A stretch of 64,000 bases of DNA from an uncultured Corynebacterium sp. Lineage in GTDB: Bacteria; Actinomycetota; Actinomycetes; Mycobacteriales; Mycobacteriaceae. The stretch covers positions 305,923 through 369,922 of the forward strand of contig NZ_CAMIGN010000001.1 of assembly GCF_946221935.1 (NCBI RefSeq). Reading direction: 5' to 3'. Positions within the stretch are counted from its first letter, which is position 1. Every line of letters begins with the position of its first letter. Positions 41,588 through 50,163 of this stretch are shown here, piece by piece. Below the pieces are notes generated by a model. It had not been told where the DNA came from, did not search any database, and was given only the letters and a program-made list of their open reading frames with translations. The position numbers and the translations under genes were made by a program.

Positions 41588-43222
41588 CTACATTTCGCCC
41601 TCGTACACCTCGCGCAGGTCTCGCGGCACAATCATCCCGTGCCTCACCAGAGCCACAGCTAGAGGAACAAGCTGATCTACAAGCTCTGCGGCATCCATTC
41701 CCAGATCTTCTCCATTAATTGCGTGGTAGAGCTCTGCTACGTCACGCAAGCAAAGTCCGTCCCAGCTAAGACCAGCCAGAATTGCCGCTAATGTCGCATC
41801 GATTTCGTGGGTCCAACCCGGCCCATCGGTCCGTGTCAACTGTATTGTTTCTTCGCCGAACCCCTGGTCGGTGGAAGTGGCGGCTTTTTCTAGGATGACG
41901 CCGCGTCGCAGTCGGTAGTGCGCATCCGCAATGGCTTCGGCGGCCGGGCGGCCGGGAACCTCCAGCTCCTCGAGCCAGCGGCAGCGTGCGAACCATTCGC
42001 CGACCTCTTGTCCCAAGAAGGCTCCATCGGGCAGGGCGTGTTCGAAAGTTTCGACTGTGAGCTCGGTGGCACCATCGATCTTCTCGATATGAATCCACCC
42101 GAGCCCGATCTGCGTGACATCGTGGTGATCGAAGAACTCGAGCCATTCTGTCGCCCGCTGCTGACCGCTGTCGCTGCGTGGGTCGATGCTTTCGTCGCGC
42201 AACCAGGTGGTGACATAGGTGGCCACATCCACCACATCACGCTGAAGAACCCATGCACGAGCTCCTTCGTCCGGCAACCAGCTCAAGATTCGTTCGGCGG
42301 CGGAATCCGCCGTACCTTCGCCGAGTGCCCAGCCGATTAACAGGTGCGCATGCCCTCCCGGTGCTAAGTGTTCAACGGCTTGTTGAACCACCAGCTTGCT
42401 GGCTGCGTCCAAGGGCAGACCGGAATCGCGATATACGTGCCCCTCGCGGGCATCGAGGTCGATGGAGGGGCCGATGACGAACGGCGGATTGGAGACGATC
42501 ACGTCGAAAAGCTCGCTGGCGAAGGGATCAAACCAGGAGCCCTGAACCCACTTGACCTTAGGCGATTCCAATCCTTGCGCAGCGGCGGCAACTTGTGCAT
42601 AGGCCAGCGCACGACTGTGAATGTCACTGCCGAAAAGTGTTGCCTCGCTGTTGGCTGCCAATAGCAACGCCAAGACTCCCGACCCAGTACCCAGGTCAAG
42701 AACTCGGGCGTTCGCCGACAGGCGGGGAATGGAATTCAGTAGGGATAGGGGTGCGTTTCCTATACCGGGAACGTGTTCCGGTCCGGGGATGCGCGGCTCC
42801 AGGGAAGCGTCCGGGTCGGAGAGAACCAGCACCTCCGCGTTCCCATGCGCGGGGTGGTGGATCGGGCGGATGTCGAGGTTGAGCTGCAGCGTTTCATGTG
42901 AACCTTCTGACGGGATAAGAGCCTGTTCTGCTACGAGCTCGGAGGTGGACTCAGTCCCGACGAGAGATCGAAAGAAGGTGGCGGGCTGGGGGCGTCGTAA
43001 ATAAACAGCGGCGACGAGCTGCGATGCCATAGAGTCCCGGTTTGTCAGGTGCCATTGGGCGGCTGCGGGAGAGCCGGATTGGGCGGCGGCGATCCCTTCG
43101 ACGCCGAGAGCCTCCATAATCAGCGATGAACCATAGCCTTGCGCGACGAGGGTACGGACGAGGTGCTCGGTGGCAACGCCAGGGGTGCAGAACGGACGGC
43201 CGGGCGGGGTAGAGGTGGGCAT
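41588..43222 (-). CDS. PrmC/HemK-like class I methyltransferase
   Basis: 544 residues. SAM-binding motif I RVLDLGTGSGVLALLLA near residue 170 and the N-P-P-F catalytic motif IVSNPPFVIG near 240 mark an amino-methyltransferase acting on Asn/Gln side chains or nucleic-acid bases. An N-terminal helical domain (1-130) and a long C-terminal domain (320-544) are typical of the actinobacterial two-domain relatives. Its substrate is unknown; true PrmC is much shorter (about 280). Start ATG 43222 with CTAACAAGGAACC-like weak ribosome site. Follows the DUF3099 gene by 12 bp on the same strand. Confidence 0.83.
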   Translation of the reverse strand: MPTSTPPGRPFCTPGVATEHLVRTLVAQGYGSSLIMEALGVEGIAAAQSGSPAAAQWHLTNRDSMASQLVAAVYLRRPQPATFFRSLVGTESTSELVAEQALIPSEGSHETLQLNLDIRPIHHPAHGNAEVLVLSDPDASLEPRIPGPEHVPGIGNAPLSLLNSIPRLSANARVLDLGTGSGVLALLLAANSEATLFGSDIHSRALAYAQVAAAAQGLESPKVKWVQGSWFDPFASELFDVIVSNPPFVIGPSIDLDAREGHVYRDSGLPLDAASKLVVQQAVEHLAPGGHAHLLIGWALGEGTADSAAERILSWLPDEGARAWVLQRDVVDVATYVTTWLRDESIDPRSDSGQQRATEWLEFFDHHDVTQIGLGWIHIEKIDGATELTVETFEHALPDGAFLGQEVGEWFARCRWLEELEVPGRPAAEAIADAHYRLRRGVILEKAATSTDQGFGEETIQLTRTDGPGWTHEIDATLAAILAGLSWDGLCLRDVAELYHAINGEDLGMDAAELVDQLVPLAVALVRHGMIVPRDLREVYEGEM

Positions 43223-43234
43223 GTCGGTTCCTTG

Positions 43235-43705
43235 TTAGTCGGAGGGCTGATCGTTGTCGGTGCTGTCAGGCTGAGTGGGGGTGATGTCGATAACCTGCGG
43301 AGTGGATGCCCCGGGAGAATCTGACTCGAGCATTGGGCGAGATGTCTCGCCCGCAAGCGCGGCTCGTTCGGCACGGCGTTGTTCGCGGACGAGAGCAGGC
43401 TTGTACACCTTATTAGTGGTCTCATCGACCTGCCCGGTCTCGTTGGCTAGCAACACGGCCACCCACGGTAGCGGGAGGCTAATCAAAGCGATGCACACGG
43501 ACAATGCTGCGTTGTGGGTAATGAGCATAACTACAGCGGCAAGAGCGAGGAGCGGGATGCGCAGCAGCTGCAGCACGGTGTACACCTTGCGGCGATGGTG
43601 CCAGCCTTGCAGAGGGGAGCTTTTTGCATCAGTGATGATCTCCACTTGCGAGGCGCGCTTGGCACGGGATTCACCTCCCGTTTTCCTTTTTCGTGCATCA
43701 GCCAT
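43235..43705 (-). CDS. DUF3099 membrane protein
   Basis: 156 residues from ATG 43705: basic N-terminus (ADARKRKTGGESRAKRASQVEIITDA), then the DUF3099 core RRKVYTVLQLLRIPLLALAAVVML with two hydrophobic segments (about 50-70 and 76-96), then a charged tail. The family is actinobacterial and of unknown function. The frame is open to 43786, but that would run into the divergent DUF3039 gene. The pair DUF3099/DUF3039 back to back is common in actinobacteria. Confidence 0.8.
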   Translation of the reverse strand: MADARKRKTGGESRAKRASQVEIITDAKSSPLQGWHHRRKVYTVLQLLRIPLLALAAVVMLITHNAALSVCIALISLPLPWVAVLLANETGQVDETTNKVYKPALVREQRRAERAALAGETSRPMLESDSPGASTPQVIDITPTQPDSTDNDQPSD

Positions 43706-43764
43706 AGAGCCAACGCTAGTACGCAGCTGGAAAACAGGCAGATTCAGGGGCATGATGGTGAACT

Positions 43765-44007
43765 GTGAGTAACCCAAGTACGACAACGATTGAGCGCCCA
43801 GAAGTCAATACGGACACGACGACGGACGATGATGTTCCGAAGTTCTTCCACTATGTGAAGAAGGATCAGATCGTCGAATCCGCTGTGATGGGCAAGCTTG
43901 TCGTGGCTCTCTGTGGGGAGACTTTCCCCGTACGCAAGCAGGCCAAGCCGGGGTCGCCCGTCTGCCCGGATTGTGAGCAGATCTACAAGGGGCTGCGCAA
44001 GAAGTGA
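43765..44007 (+). CDS. DUF3039 family protein
   Basis: 80 residues: acidic N-terminus, then FFHYVKKDQIVESAVMGKLVVALCGETFPVRKQAKPGSPVCPDCEQIYKGL, the DUF3039 consensus with three cysteines (ALCG, VCPDC) that suggest a zinc site. Function unknown. GTG start 43765. The downstream helicase begins inside its stop codon (GTGA, 44004-44007), indicating tight translational coupling, so the two products probably act together. Confidence 0.86.
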   Translation: MSNPSTTTIERPEVNTDTTTDDDVPKFFHYVKKDQIVESAVMGKLVVALCGETFPVRKQAKPGSPVCPDCEQIYKGLRKK

Positions 44008-45722
44008 AGCACCTCCGCCTATGGCAGCAGGAGGCACTGAACAAGTACGTCGAGGCCAGTCCGAAGGACTTCCTGGCTGTGGCGACGCCAGGCGCAGGAA
44101 AGACAACCTTCGCCCTGACGATCGCACGGCTGCTCTTGGATACCCGCGCGGTGGATCGCCTCATCATCGTTGTGCCCACCGAGCACCTAAAGGTGCAGTG
44201 GGCTCAGTCCGCCGCCGGACAGGGGATTGCGCTCGACGCAGAGTTCACAAACTCCTCGCCATTTAATAATTCCTACGACGGCGTGTGCGTAACCTACGCG
44301 CAGGTCGGTATGAAGCCGACTAAGCACTACCAGGTGGCCACGGCGAAGAAGACGCTGGTGATTCTGGATGAGATTCACCACGCAGGTGACGCAAAGAGCT
44401 GGGGCGATGGTGTGCGCATGGCCTATGAGCACGTCGAACGCCGCCTGGCGCTTACGGGTACGCCATTCCGTTCTGATGATTCGCAGATCCCCTTCGTGCG
44501 CTACGAGGCTGTAGACGGTGCTGAGGGAGCACTCGTCTCGTCCGCCGACTACACCTATGGATACGCGAATGCGCTGAAGGATGGTGTGGTTCGCCCGGTG
44601 GTTTTCTTGGCGTATTCGGGCCAAGCCCGGTGGCGCAACTCTGCCGGAGAGGAATTTGAGGCTCGCTTGGGCGAACCTCTTAACGCAGAACAAACTGCCA
44701 GGGCTTGGCGTACTGCGCTCGACCCGAAGGGCGATTGGATCCCAGCGGTGCTCAATGCCGCACAGACTCGATTGCATCAGTTGCGTGAAACGACACCGGA
44801 TGCAGGTGGTCTGGTGATCGCAACCGATAAAACGACGGCACGTGCCTACGCGCGCATCCTGGAAAGAATCAGTAACACTCCCGTTACCGTCGTACTGTCC
44901 GATGAGGCCGGAGCCTCGGAGCGCATTAAAGAATTCTCCGCCAGTAGCGACGAGTGGATGGTGGCCGTGCGCATGGTGTCTGAGGGCGTGGACGTACCCC
45001 GCTTGGCTGTGGGCGTGTATGCCACATCATCCTCCACACCACTGTTCTTTGCGCAGGCCATCGGCCGTTTCGTGCGCTCGCGGCGCCCGGGGGAGTCGGC
45101 GTCAATCTTCCTCCCCAGTGTGTCTGTCCTCCTCGAGTTGGCCTCGAAGATGGAGCAACAACGCAACCACGTCCTCGGTAAACCCGACCGCCCAAATGAG
45201 GGCTGGGATGACGAGCTGTTGCGTCAGGCCAACAAGGAACAGAATGAAGTGGAGGACGACAAGGGGTATGAGTCTGTCGGTGCAGAGGCAGAACTCGACA
45301 GTCTGATTTTCGACGGCTCGACTTACGGTACGTCCACATTAAGCGGATCCGAAGAAGAGCAGGCATACCTTGGCTTACCGGGGCTACTTGACGCCGACCA
45401 GATGCGTACGCTCCTGCGTCAAAGGCAAGCCGAGCAATTGGATGCGCGGGCGAAGCAGGAAGAGCAACGCCGTAAGAAGGAACAGCAGGCCACTGCCCCG
45501 GAGGGCAGCGGCGCGGATTTGCGCAATAAGCGCGTAGCCAGCGAAGAGATTCCAGCGCTGCGTAAAGAACTGAATGCGCTGGTGTCCATGAAATCAGCGC
45601 GGACGGGCAAACCCCATGGGCAGATTCACAATGATGCGCGGCGGAACTGCGGCGGGCCGGCTACCGCGCTGTGTACAGCCCAACAGCTGCGGGATCGCAT
45701 TGCCTATTTGAGAGACTGGTAA
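44004..45722 (+). CDS. DEAD/DEAH-box helicase, XPB/SSL2-like
   Basis: 572-residue superfamily 2 helicase. Starts RLWQQEALNKYVEA, Walker A ATPGAGKTTFA near residue 30, motif II VILDEIHHAGD near 120, motif III LALTGTPFRSD, and motif VI QAIGRFVRSRRPGE near 350. The remainder is a charged coiled-coil tail (about 455-500) and a C-terminal basic domain RTGKPHGQIHNDARRNCGG. The family is linked with DUF3039 across actinobacteria; a DNA-repair or RNA role is not established. GTG start overlaps the DUF3039 stop by four bases. Confidence 0.87.
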   Translation: MKHLRLWQQEALNKYVEASPKDFLAVATPGAGKTTFALTIARLLLDTRAVDRLIIVVPTEHLKVQWAQSAAGQGIALDAEFTNSSPFNNSYDGVCVTYAQVGMKPTKHYQVATAKKTLVILDEIHHAGDAKSWGDGVRMAYEHVERRLALTGTPFRSDDSQIPFVRYEAVDGAEGALVSSADYTYGYANALKDGVVRPVVFLAYSGQARWRNSAGEEFEARLGEPLNAEQTARAWRTALDPKGDWIPAVLNAAQTRLHQLRETTPDAGGLVIATDKTTARAYARILERISNTPVTVVLSDEAGASERIKEFSASSDEWMVAVRMVSEGVDVPRLAVGVYATSSSTPLFFAQAIGRFVRSRRPGESASIFLPSVSVLLELASKMEQQRNHVLGKPDRPNEGWDDELLRQANKEQNEVEDDKGYESVGAEAELDSLIFDGSTYGTSTLSGSEEEQAYLGLPGLLDADQMRTLLRQRQAEQLDARAKQEEQRRKKEQQATAPEGSGADLRNKRVASEEIPALRKELNALVSMKSARTGKPHGQIHNDARRNCGGPATALCTAQQLRDRIAYLRDW

Positions 45723-45738
45723 GCATGGAGCGGTGGGG

Positions 45739-45788
45739 TAATATACACCGCGACATGAGCATTGGGAGTGCACGTAGCTACAGTGCAC
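45739..45788 (+). promoter_or_regulatory. Candidate -10 box and hairpin upstream of small membrane protein gene
   Basis: TAATAT at 45739-45744 could be a -10 hexamer, flanked by the short inverted repeat GCGGTG/CACCGC. Two copies of the palindrome GTGCAC (45768-45773 and 45783-45788) surround the palindromic TAGCTA and can form a stem-loop in the leader. No good -35 was found. Confidence 0.3.
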
Positions 45789-45814
45789 ACAGGATGAGGG
45801 AAGGCGGGCACACC

Positions 45815-46189
45815 GTGGCTCGAGAAGACTACACCGATCTGGATAAGTCGAACGCAGAGGAAACTGAGCTTCAAAAGGTTGCGCCCCGCAAGGTCAGCGG
45901 TTTGAGCATGGCTGCCCTAATCGTCGGAATCCTGGCCATTCCAGCGGCAATGTTCCCCTTGATTGGTCTGGTCGTCGCTGCGATTTCCATCATCGTAGGA
46001 ATTTTTTCCGTCCTGAATGCGAATCGGAAGGGGACACAGCGTAGCTATGCGATTATTGGATTGGTTCTGGGGGTCGTCGCGATGGCGGTTGCAATTTTCT
46101 TCACCCAAGCGGCAATGCAGAGCGTAAAGGGGTGCGAGGATCTGCGCGGCACGGAGTTCCAGGAGTGCGTGCAGAAAAACCAAAAATAG
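45815..46189 (+). CDS. Small membrane protein, DUF4190-like
   Basis: 124 residues from GTG 45815 (AREDYTDLDKSNAEE...), with GAAGGCGGG about 6 bases upstream; ATG 45794 would add seven residues. An acidic N-terminus, two hydrophobic segments (KVSGLSMAALIVGILAIPAAMFPLIGLVVAAISIIVGIFSVL and SYAIIGLVLGVVAMAVAIFF) and a short C-terminal domain with two cysteines (GCEDLRGTEFQEC). This resembles DUF4190 proteins; function unknown. Ends at a bidirectional terminator shared with sigA. Confidence 0.65.
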   Translation: MAREDYTDLDKSNAEETELQKVAPRKVSGLSMAALIVGILAIPAAMFPLIGLVVAAISIIVGIFSVLNANRKGTQRSYAIIGLVLGVVAMAVAIFFTQAAMQSVKGCEDLRGTEFQECVQKNQK

Positions 46190-46215
46190 CCCGAAGCCTT
46201 CTTGGCCTCGGGCTA
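46187..46215. terminator. Bidirectional intrinsic terminator
   Basis: TAGCCCGA-A-GCC (46187-46198), loop TTCTT, GGC-C-TCGGGCTA (46204-46215): eleven pairs with one mismatch. On the plus strand TTCGTTTTCTT follows; on the minus strand TATTTTTG follows. It separates the small membrane protein gene from the convergent sigA. Confidence 0.85.
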
Positions 46216-46231
46216 TTCGTTTTCTTGGGGG

Positions 46232-47938
46232 CTAATCCAGGTAGTCGCGCAGTACCTGAGAGCGCGACGGGTGGCGTAGCTTGGACATCGTCTTCGACTC
46301 GATCTGGCGGATGCGTTCACGGGTCACACCATAAACCTGGCCAATCTCGTCTAAGGTGCGGGGCATTCCGTCGGTAAGACCGAAGCGAAGCTTCACCACG
46401 CCAGCCTCGCGCTCCGACAGCGTGTGCAGAACATCTTGCAGCTGATCCTGCAGCAGTGTGAACGAGACCGCATCGACGGCAACGACGGCCTCGGAATCCT
46501 CGATAAAGTCGCCCAGCTGGGAATCTCCCTCATCGCCGATCGTCTGATCCAGCGAAATCGGCTCACGGGCGTACTGCTGGATTTCCAGCACCTTGTCGAC
46601 GGTGATGTCCATCTCGCGTGCGAGCTCCTCCGGGGTGGGCTCGCGTCCCAGATCCTGCAGAAGCTCGCGCTGGATACGTCCCAGCTTGTTGATGACCTCC
46701 ACCATGTGTACCGGAATGCGGATGGTACGAGCCTGGTCGGCCATTGCGCGGGTGATGGCCTGGCGGATCCACCACGTAGCGTAGGTGGAGAACTTGTAGC
46801 CCTTTACATAGTCGAACTTCTCCACCGCACGGATGAGACCCAAGTTGCCTTCCTGAATAAGGTCGAGGAAGGCCATGCCGCGTCCGGTATAGCGTTTCGC
46901 CAGCGACACCACTAGTCGCAGGTTTGCTTCCAGCAGGTGGTTCTTTGCGCGGCGCCCATCGCGCTCGATTTCGCGCAGGTCGCGACGGTTCATCGGGGAA
47001 AGTTTCTCGCCCGATTCCTTGATCTCCTGCAGACGATACGCCGCGTACAAGCCCGCCTCAATGCGCTTAGCCAGCGATACCTCCTGCTCAGCGTTGAGCA
47101 GTGCGACCTTACCGATTTGCTTGAGATACGCGCGAACGGAGTCGGCAGATGCCGTCAGCTCTGCGTCTTTGCGCGCCTGACGCAACGCTGCGGACTCGTC
47201 TTCGTCCCACACGAAGCTACCGTCGTTCTTATCGGTACCGTCTTCGTCGTCGTCCGAGTCATCGTCGTCATCGTCCTCGAGATCATCTTCGAGGTCGTCG
47301 TCTAGATCATCGTCATCGTCATCGTCGAGGTCATCCAGATCGTCTAGATCATCCAGGTCATCGTCCTCGTCAAGATCATCCAGATCGTCGAGATTGTCCG
47401 GTTCGCTGTCGAACTCGTCTGGCTCGTCGGGGGTCTCCTGAGCATTCTGGTCCGCTGAGGTTGCATCGACAGCAGCCTCATCAACCTCAAGCAGTTTTTC
47501 GGCTGCCTTTGCTGCCTTGGTGCCCCGTTTTGCAGTGGTCTTCTTAGCGCTGGTTTTCTTCGTGGTTTTGCGAGCTGCCTTTTTGGCAGTCTTCTTAGCT
47601 GTCTTGCGCGCCGTCTTCTTGGCAGCCTTCTTGGCGGTCTTATTCGCTGCCTTCTTCACCGGGGTGGACGCCTGCTCCTCCGGCTCAGCAGCAGTGTCAG
47701 AGACGTTGACGGCATCAACTTGCGTCGGAGTGGCCTTCTTTGCAGCAGTCTTTTTAGCGGCGGTTTTCTTTGCCGCGGTCTTCTTCGCCGTGGTCTTGCG
47801 AGCGGTTGCCTTCTTGGCAGTCGCCGACTTCTTTGCCACCTTTCGGGCAGTCTTCTTCGCTGCCGTCTTTTTAGCAACCTTTCGGACAACACCCTGGGCG
47901 TTGTCGTCGCTGGTGGTGGTCGAGTCGTTCGCTGCCAC
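46232..47938 (-). CDS. sigA: Primary sigma factor SigA
   Basis: Housekeeping sigma factor. 568 residues from GTG 47938, which has GAAAGGG five bases upstream; the open frame to 47995 lacks that support. The N-terminus is unusual in composition: Lys/Ala repeats of the KKTAAKKTA type (about 18-155, histone-H1-like), then a nearly pure Asp/Glu/Leu block (about 180-240). Conserved regions follow: 1.2 SVRAYLKQIGKVALL, 2 FLDLIQEGNLGLIRAVEKFDYVKGYKFSTYATWWIRQAI, 3, 4.2 LDEIGQVYGVTRERIRQIE. Similar Lys-rich and acidic extensions are known in actinobacterial SigA proteins. Divergent from nothing; ppgK lies upstream on the same strand. Confidence 0.97.
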   Translation of the reverse strand: MAANDSTTTSDDNAQGVVRKVAKKTAAKKTARKVAKKSATAKKATARKTTAKKTAAKKTAAKKTAAKKATPTQVDAVNVSDTAAEPEEQASTPVKKAANKTAKKAAKKTARKTAKKTAKKAARKTTKKTSAKKTTAKRGTKAAKAAEKLLEVDEAAVDATSADQNAQETPDEPDEFDSEPDNLDDLDDLDEDDDLDDLDDLDDLDDDDDDDLDDDLEDDLEDDDDDDSDDDEDGTDKNDGSFVWDEDESAALRQARKDAELTASADSVRAYLKQIGKVALLNAEQEVSLAKRIEAGLYAAYRLQEIKESGEKLSPMNRRDLREIERDGRRAKNHLLEANLRLVVSLAKRYTGRGMAFLDLIQEGNLGLIRAVEKFDYVKGYKFSTYATWWIRQAITRAMADQARTIRIPVHMVEVINKLGRIQRELLQDLGREPTPEELAREMDITVDKVLEIQQYAREPISLDQTIGDEGDSQLGDFIEDSEAVVAVDAVSFTLLQDQLQDVLHTLSEREAGVVKLRFGLTDGMPRTLDEIGQVYGVTRERIRQIESKTMSKLRHPSRSQVLRDYLD

Positions 47939-48097
47939 TGAAGCCCTTTCGCTCGTATCGCATGGTGCAACAAAATAGCCACATGACGTGGCCACATTCC
48001 GAAAAGGAATTGGATCGCACCGGGTTGCGTTAAGCCCGCAACCGTTGGTCTTTGGGGTTAGTCAAACCCTTTACGTGGGAATCGACCGCCCATTATA
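47939..48097 (-). promoter_or_regulatory. sigA -10 box and structured leader
   Basis: A perfect TATAAT (minus strand, 48092-48097) predicts a start near 48085 and a leader of about 147 bases. The leader can form stems GGTTGC/GCAACC (48023-48028 with 48038-48043), GCCAC/GTGGC (47978-47982 with 47988-47992) and TTCC/GGAA (47997-48008). No riboswitch class is recognised. The -35 is not clear. Confidence 0.55.
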
Positions 48098-48129
48098 ACT
48101 CAAAACAAAATGCGGTGTGGTTTGGGTCC

Positions 48130-48903
48130 CTAGGGTTTGATGCCGTCGCGCACAGCCATAGCGGCTCCAATGATGCCCGCTTGATTGCGAAGCTTCGCCG
48201 GAATGACTTCCTGTTCCACGGTCAAAAGCGGTACCCACTTGTCGGCCTTGCGCGAGATGCCGCCGCCCACGATGTATCGCTGCGGGCTAAATAGGGCGCT
48301 GTAGGCATGCAGTACCTCGTCCACGCGTGCCGCCCACTTCTTATAGGACAGCTCTTCGCGATCCTTTGCGGCGGAGCTGGCATACCGCTCCACGTCACCG
48401 TTTTCGTCGTGAGGCAGGTGCCCCAGCTCCGAGTTGGGGAATAGATGACCATCGCATAGCAGTGCCGAGCCAATCCCGGTGCCAAAAGTTAGCATCAGAA
48501 CGGAACCCTGTTTCGCACTCGGATCGCCATACTCAACCTCGGCCAGGCCTGCCGCGTCGGCGTCATTCAATACGGCAATTTCGCGCTCGCCGAGATGGCG
48601 CTTGAACAGTTCCTGCATATCAGTGTCGATCCAGGACTTGTCGATATTAGCTGCAGTCCGCGCCTTCTGGTTCTTAACAACCGCGGGGACGGTCACTCCG
48701 ACAGGACCATCCCACTCGGCCATTTCCATCAGTTTGCGTACGACCTCGGCGACCGCATCCGGGGTCGATGGCTTTGGAGTGAGGATCTTGAAGCGTTCTG
48801 TCACCAGCTCGCCAGTGTCAAGGTTAACGACTGCTCCCTTAACTCCGGAGCCGCCGATATCCACGCCAAAACTTAGGTTCTGTGCTGCTTTGTCCTCAGT
48901 CAT
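48130..48903 (-). CDS. ppgK: Polyphosphate glucokinase
   Basis: Phosphorylates glucose with polyphosphate or ATP. ROK-family protein of 257 residues: phosphate-binding FGVDIGGSGVKGA near residue 14, catalytic Asp region VLNDADAAGLAE near 115, LTFGTGIGSAL and the polyphosphate-glucokinase segment SELGHLPHDENGDVE. The zinc-finger cysteines of other ROK kinases are absent, as is normal in PpgK. ATG 48903 preferred over 48909. Its presence beside sigA is standard. With no PTS at the sugR locus, glucokinase may be the main entry for free glucose (inference). Confidence 0.94.
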   Translation of the reverse strand: MTEDKAAQNLSFGVDIGGSGVKGAVVNLDTGELVTERFKILTPKPSTPDAVAEVVRKLMEMAEWDGPVGVTVPAVVKNQKARTAANIDKSWIDTDMQELFKRHLGEREIAVLNDADAAGLAEVEYGDPSAKQGSVLMLTFGTGIGSALLCDGHLFPNSELGHLPHDENGDVERYASSAAKDREELSYKKWAARVDEVLHAYSALFSPQRYIVGGGISRKADKWVPLLTVEQEVIPAKLRNQAGIIGAAMAVRDGIKP

Positions 48904-48965
48904 GAACACAACCCTACCTTGACGCTGTGAGGTTTAGCTCGCCGAAAAGTGGCACAGTGGAGGGC

Positions 48966-49985
48966 ATGCAAACCACGGTTAATCCACATGCAGGTAAGAC
49001 GGCCCAGGCCGTCTCGGAGGTTCTTAACTCCCACTCGGGAAGCTCTGCGCCTCCCAAGCCGGTGCTACTGCGAGTGTTCGATGAGACCTCGACAGCGGGG
49101 GAAGACGGGGCGTCACAAAGTAAAGAAAGGTCAACTCCTAAAGACCTGGAGGCCATCGCACTTGTGGTGGGGCGTGAGGCTGCGGGTTTAGTTCGACGCC
49201 GCCGTGGCGAACTAGCCGATGATCACGGGCACATTGGCGTGCTGGCGACGAAGACCTCCGAAGTAGATCCGGTAACGGAGGTGGATGAGGCTAGCGAGAG
49301 GCTGATTTCCCAACGACTTTTAGAGCACGTGCCGGGGTCGCGGATTCTTGGCGAAGAAGGTGGGTTCAGTGGGGTGTCCGATGAGCTAAGCTCCAGCGAT
49401 GAAGTGCTGTGGATTGTTGATCCCATCGATGGCACCGTGAACTTCCTCTATGGAGTACCGGCCTATGCAGTCAGTATTGCCGCTGTAATAAACGGTGAAC
49501 CGGTGGCGGCTGTGGTCGTGGACGTAGCGGCACACGTTGCTTATGCGGCACATGCAGGCGGTGATGCACGGCGCCTAAGCTACGACGACCACGGGAAATT
49601 GGCGCAGGTCGAAACTTTGAGGGTCGTGCCTGAAGACAGCGATGAGGCATTGCACAAGGCTCTGGTAGCCACTGGATTTTCGTACGTGGCGGAGGATCGT
49701 CGCAGCCAAGCCGAGCGCCTAGTAAGGCTCTTGCCGAAGGTACGGGACATCCGGCGGATCGGGTCGGCAGCATTGGATCTCTGCCGGGTGGCAAGTGGAG
49801 AAGTGGACGCATATTTTGAGCATGGTTTGGGGCCCTGGGACCATGCTGCGGGGTGTTTGATTGCCGCCCGCGCGGGGGCAATTTCCGTAGCTCCTGACTA
49901 TGACGTAATGAAGGAAGAAAAAGCCCTGGTCATGGCTGCGAAGCCGGGGATTGCAGTAGAGCTTGCTCGGCTGCTCGGAGAATAG
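48966..49985 (+). CDS. suhB: Inositol monophosphatase family protein
   Basis: Mg2+-dependent phosphatase family (SuhB/ImpA; inositol-1-phosphate or related sugar phosphates, possibly histidinol phosphate). Metal-binding motifs: GEEGG near residue 132, WIVDPIDGTVNFLYGVP near 150 and GPWDHAAGCLIA near 290. 339 residues with an extra N-terminal 60 residues of low complexity. ATG 48966 has GGAGG only two bases before, closer than optimal; GTG codons downstream are possible starts. Divergent from ppgK, with 62 bp between. Mycothiol and phosphatidylinositol synthesis would use inositol, but the substrate is not proven here. Confidence 0.82.
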   Translation: MQTTVNPHAGKTAQAVSEVLNSHSGSSAPPKPVLLRVFDETSTAGEDGASQSKERSTPKDLEAIALVVGREAAGLVRRRRGELADDHGHIGVLATKTSEVDPVTEVDEASERLISQRLLEHVPGSRILGEEGGFSGVSDELSSSDEVLWIVDPIDGTVNFLYGVPAYAVSIAAVINGEPVAAVVVDVAAHVAYAAHAGGDARRLSYDDHGKLAQVETLRVVPEDSDEALHKALVATGFSYVAEDRRSQAERLVRLLPKVRDIRRIGSAALDLCRVASGEVDAYFEHGLGPWDHAAGCLIAARAGAISVAPDYDVMKEEKALVMAAKPGIAVELARLLGE

Positions 49986-50163
49986 GTGCGGGGGGAGGTC
50001 AAATACCCCAATAGGTAGCCATTGCGCGCGTGAAGGTGACAAGTGGCACGCATGTGCTCTACGATCCGCGACAGCGAGACGTATTTAAGTGATTTTTAGC
50101 TAGTGGTTCGGCAGGGGCTGCTGGCTCGAAGCGACTGCACAAGATCGACACGAAGGAACCCAT

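Noticed and set aside
47230..47890. Direct repeats that might suggest a CRISPR array or minisatellite
   Set aside because: They are codon-level repeats in the sigA N-terminus (Lys/Ala and Asp blocks), without regular spacers.
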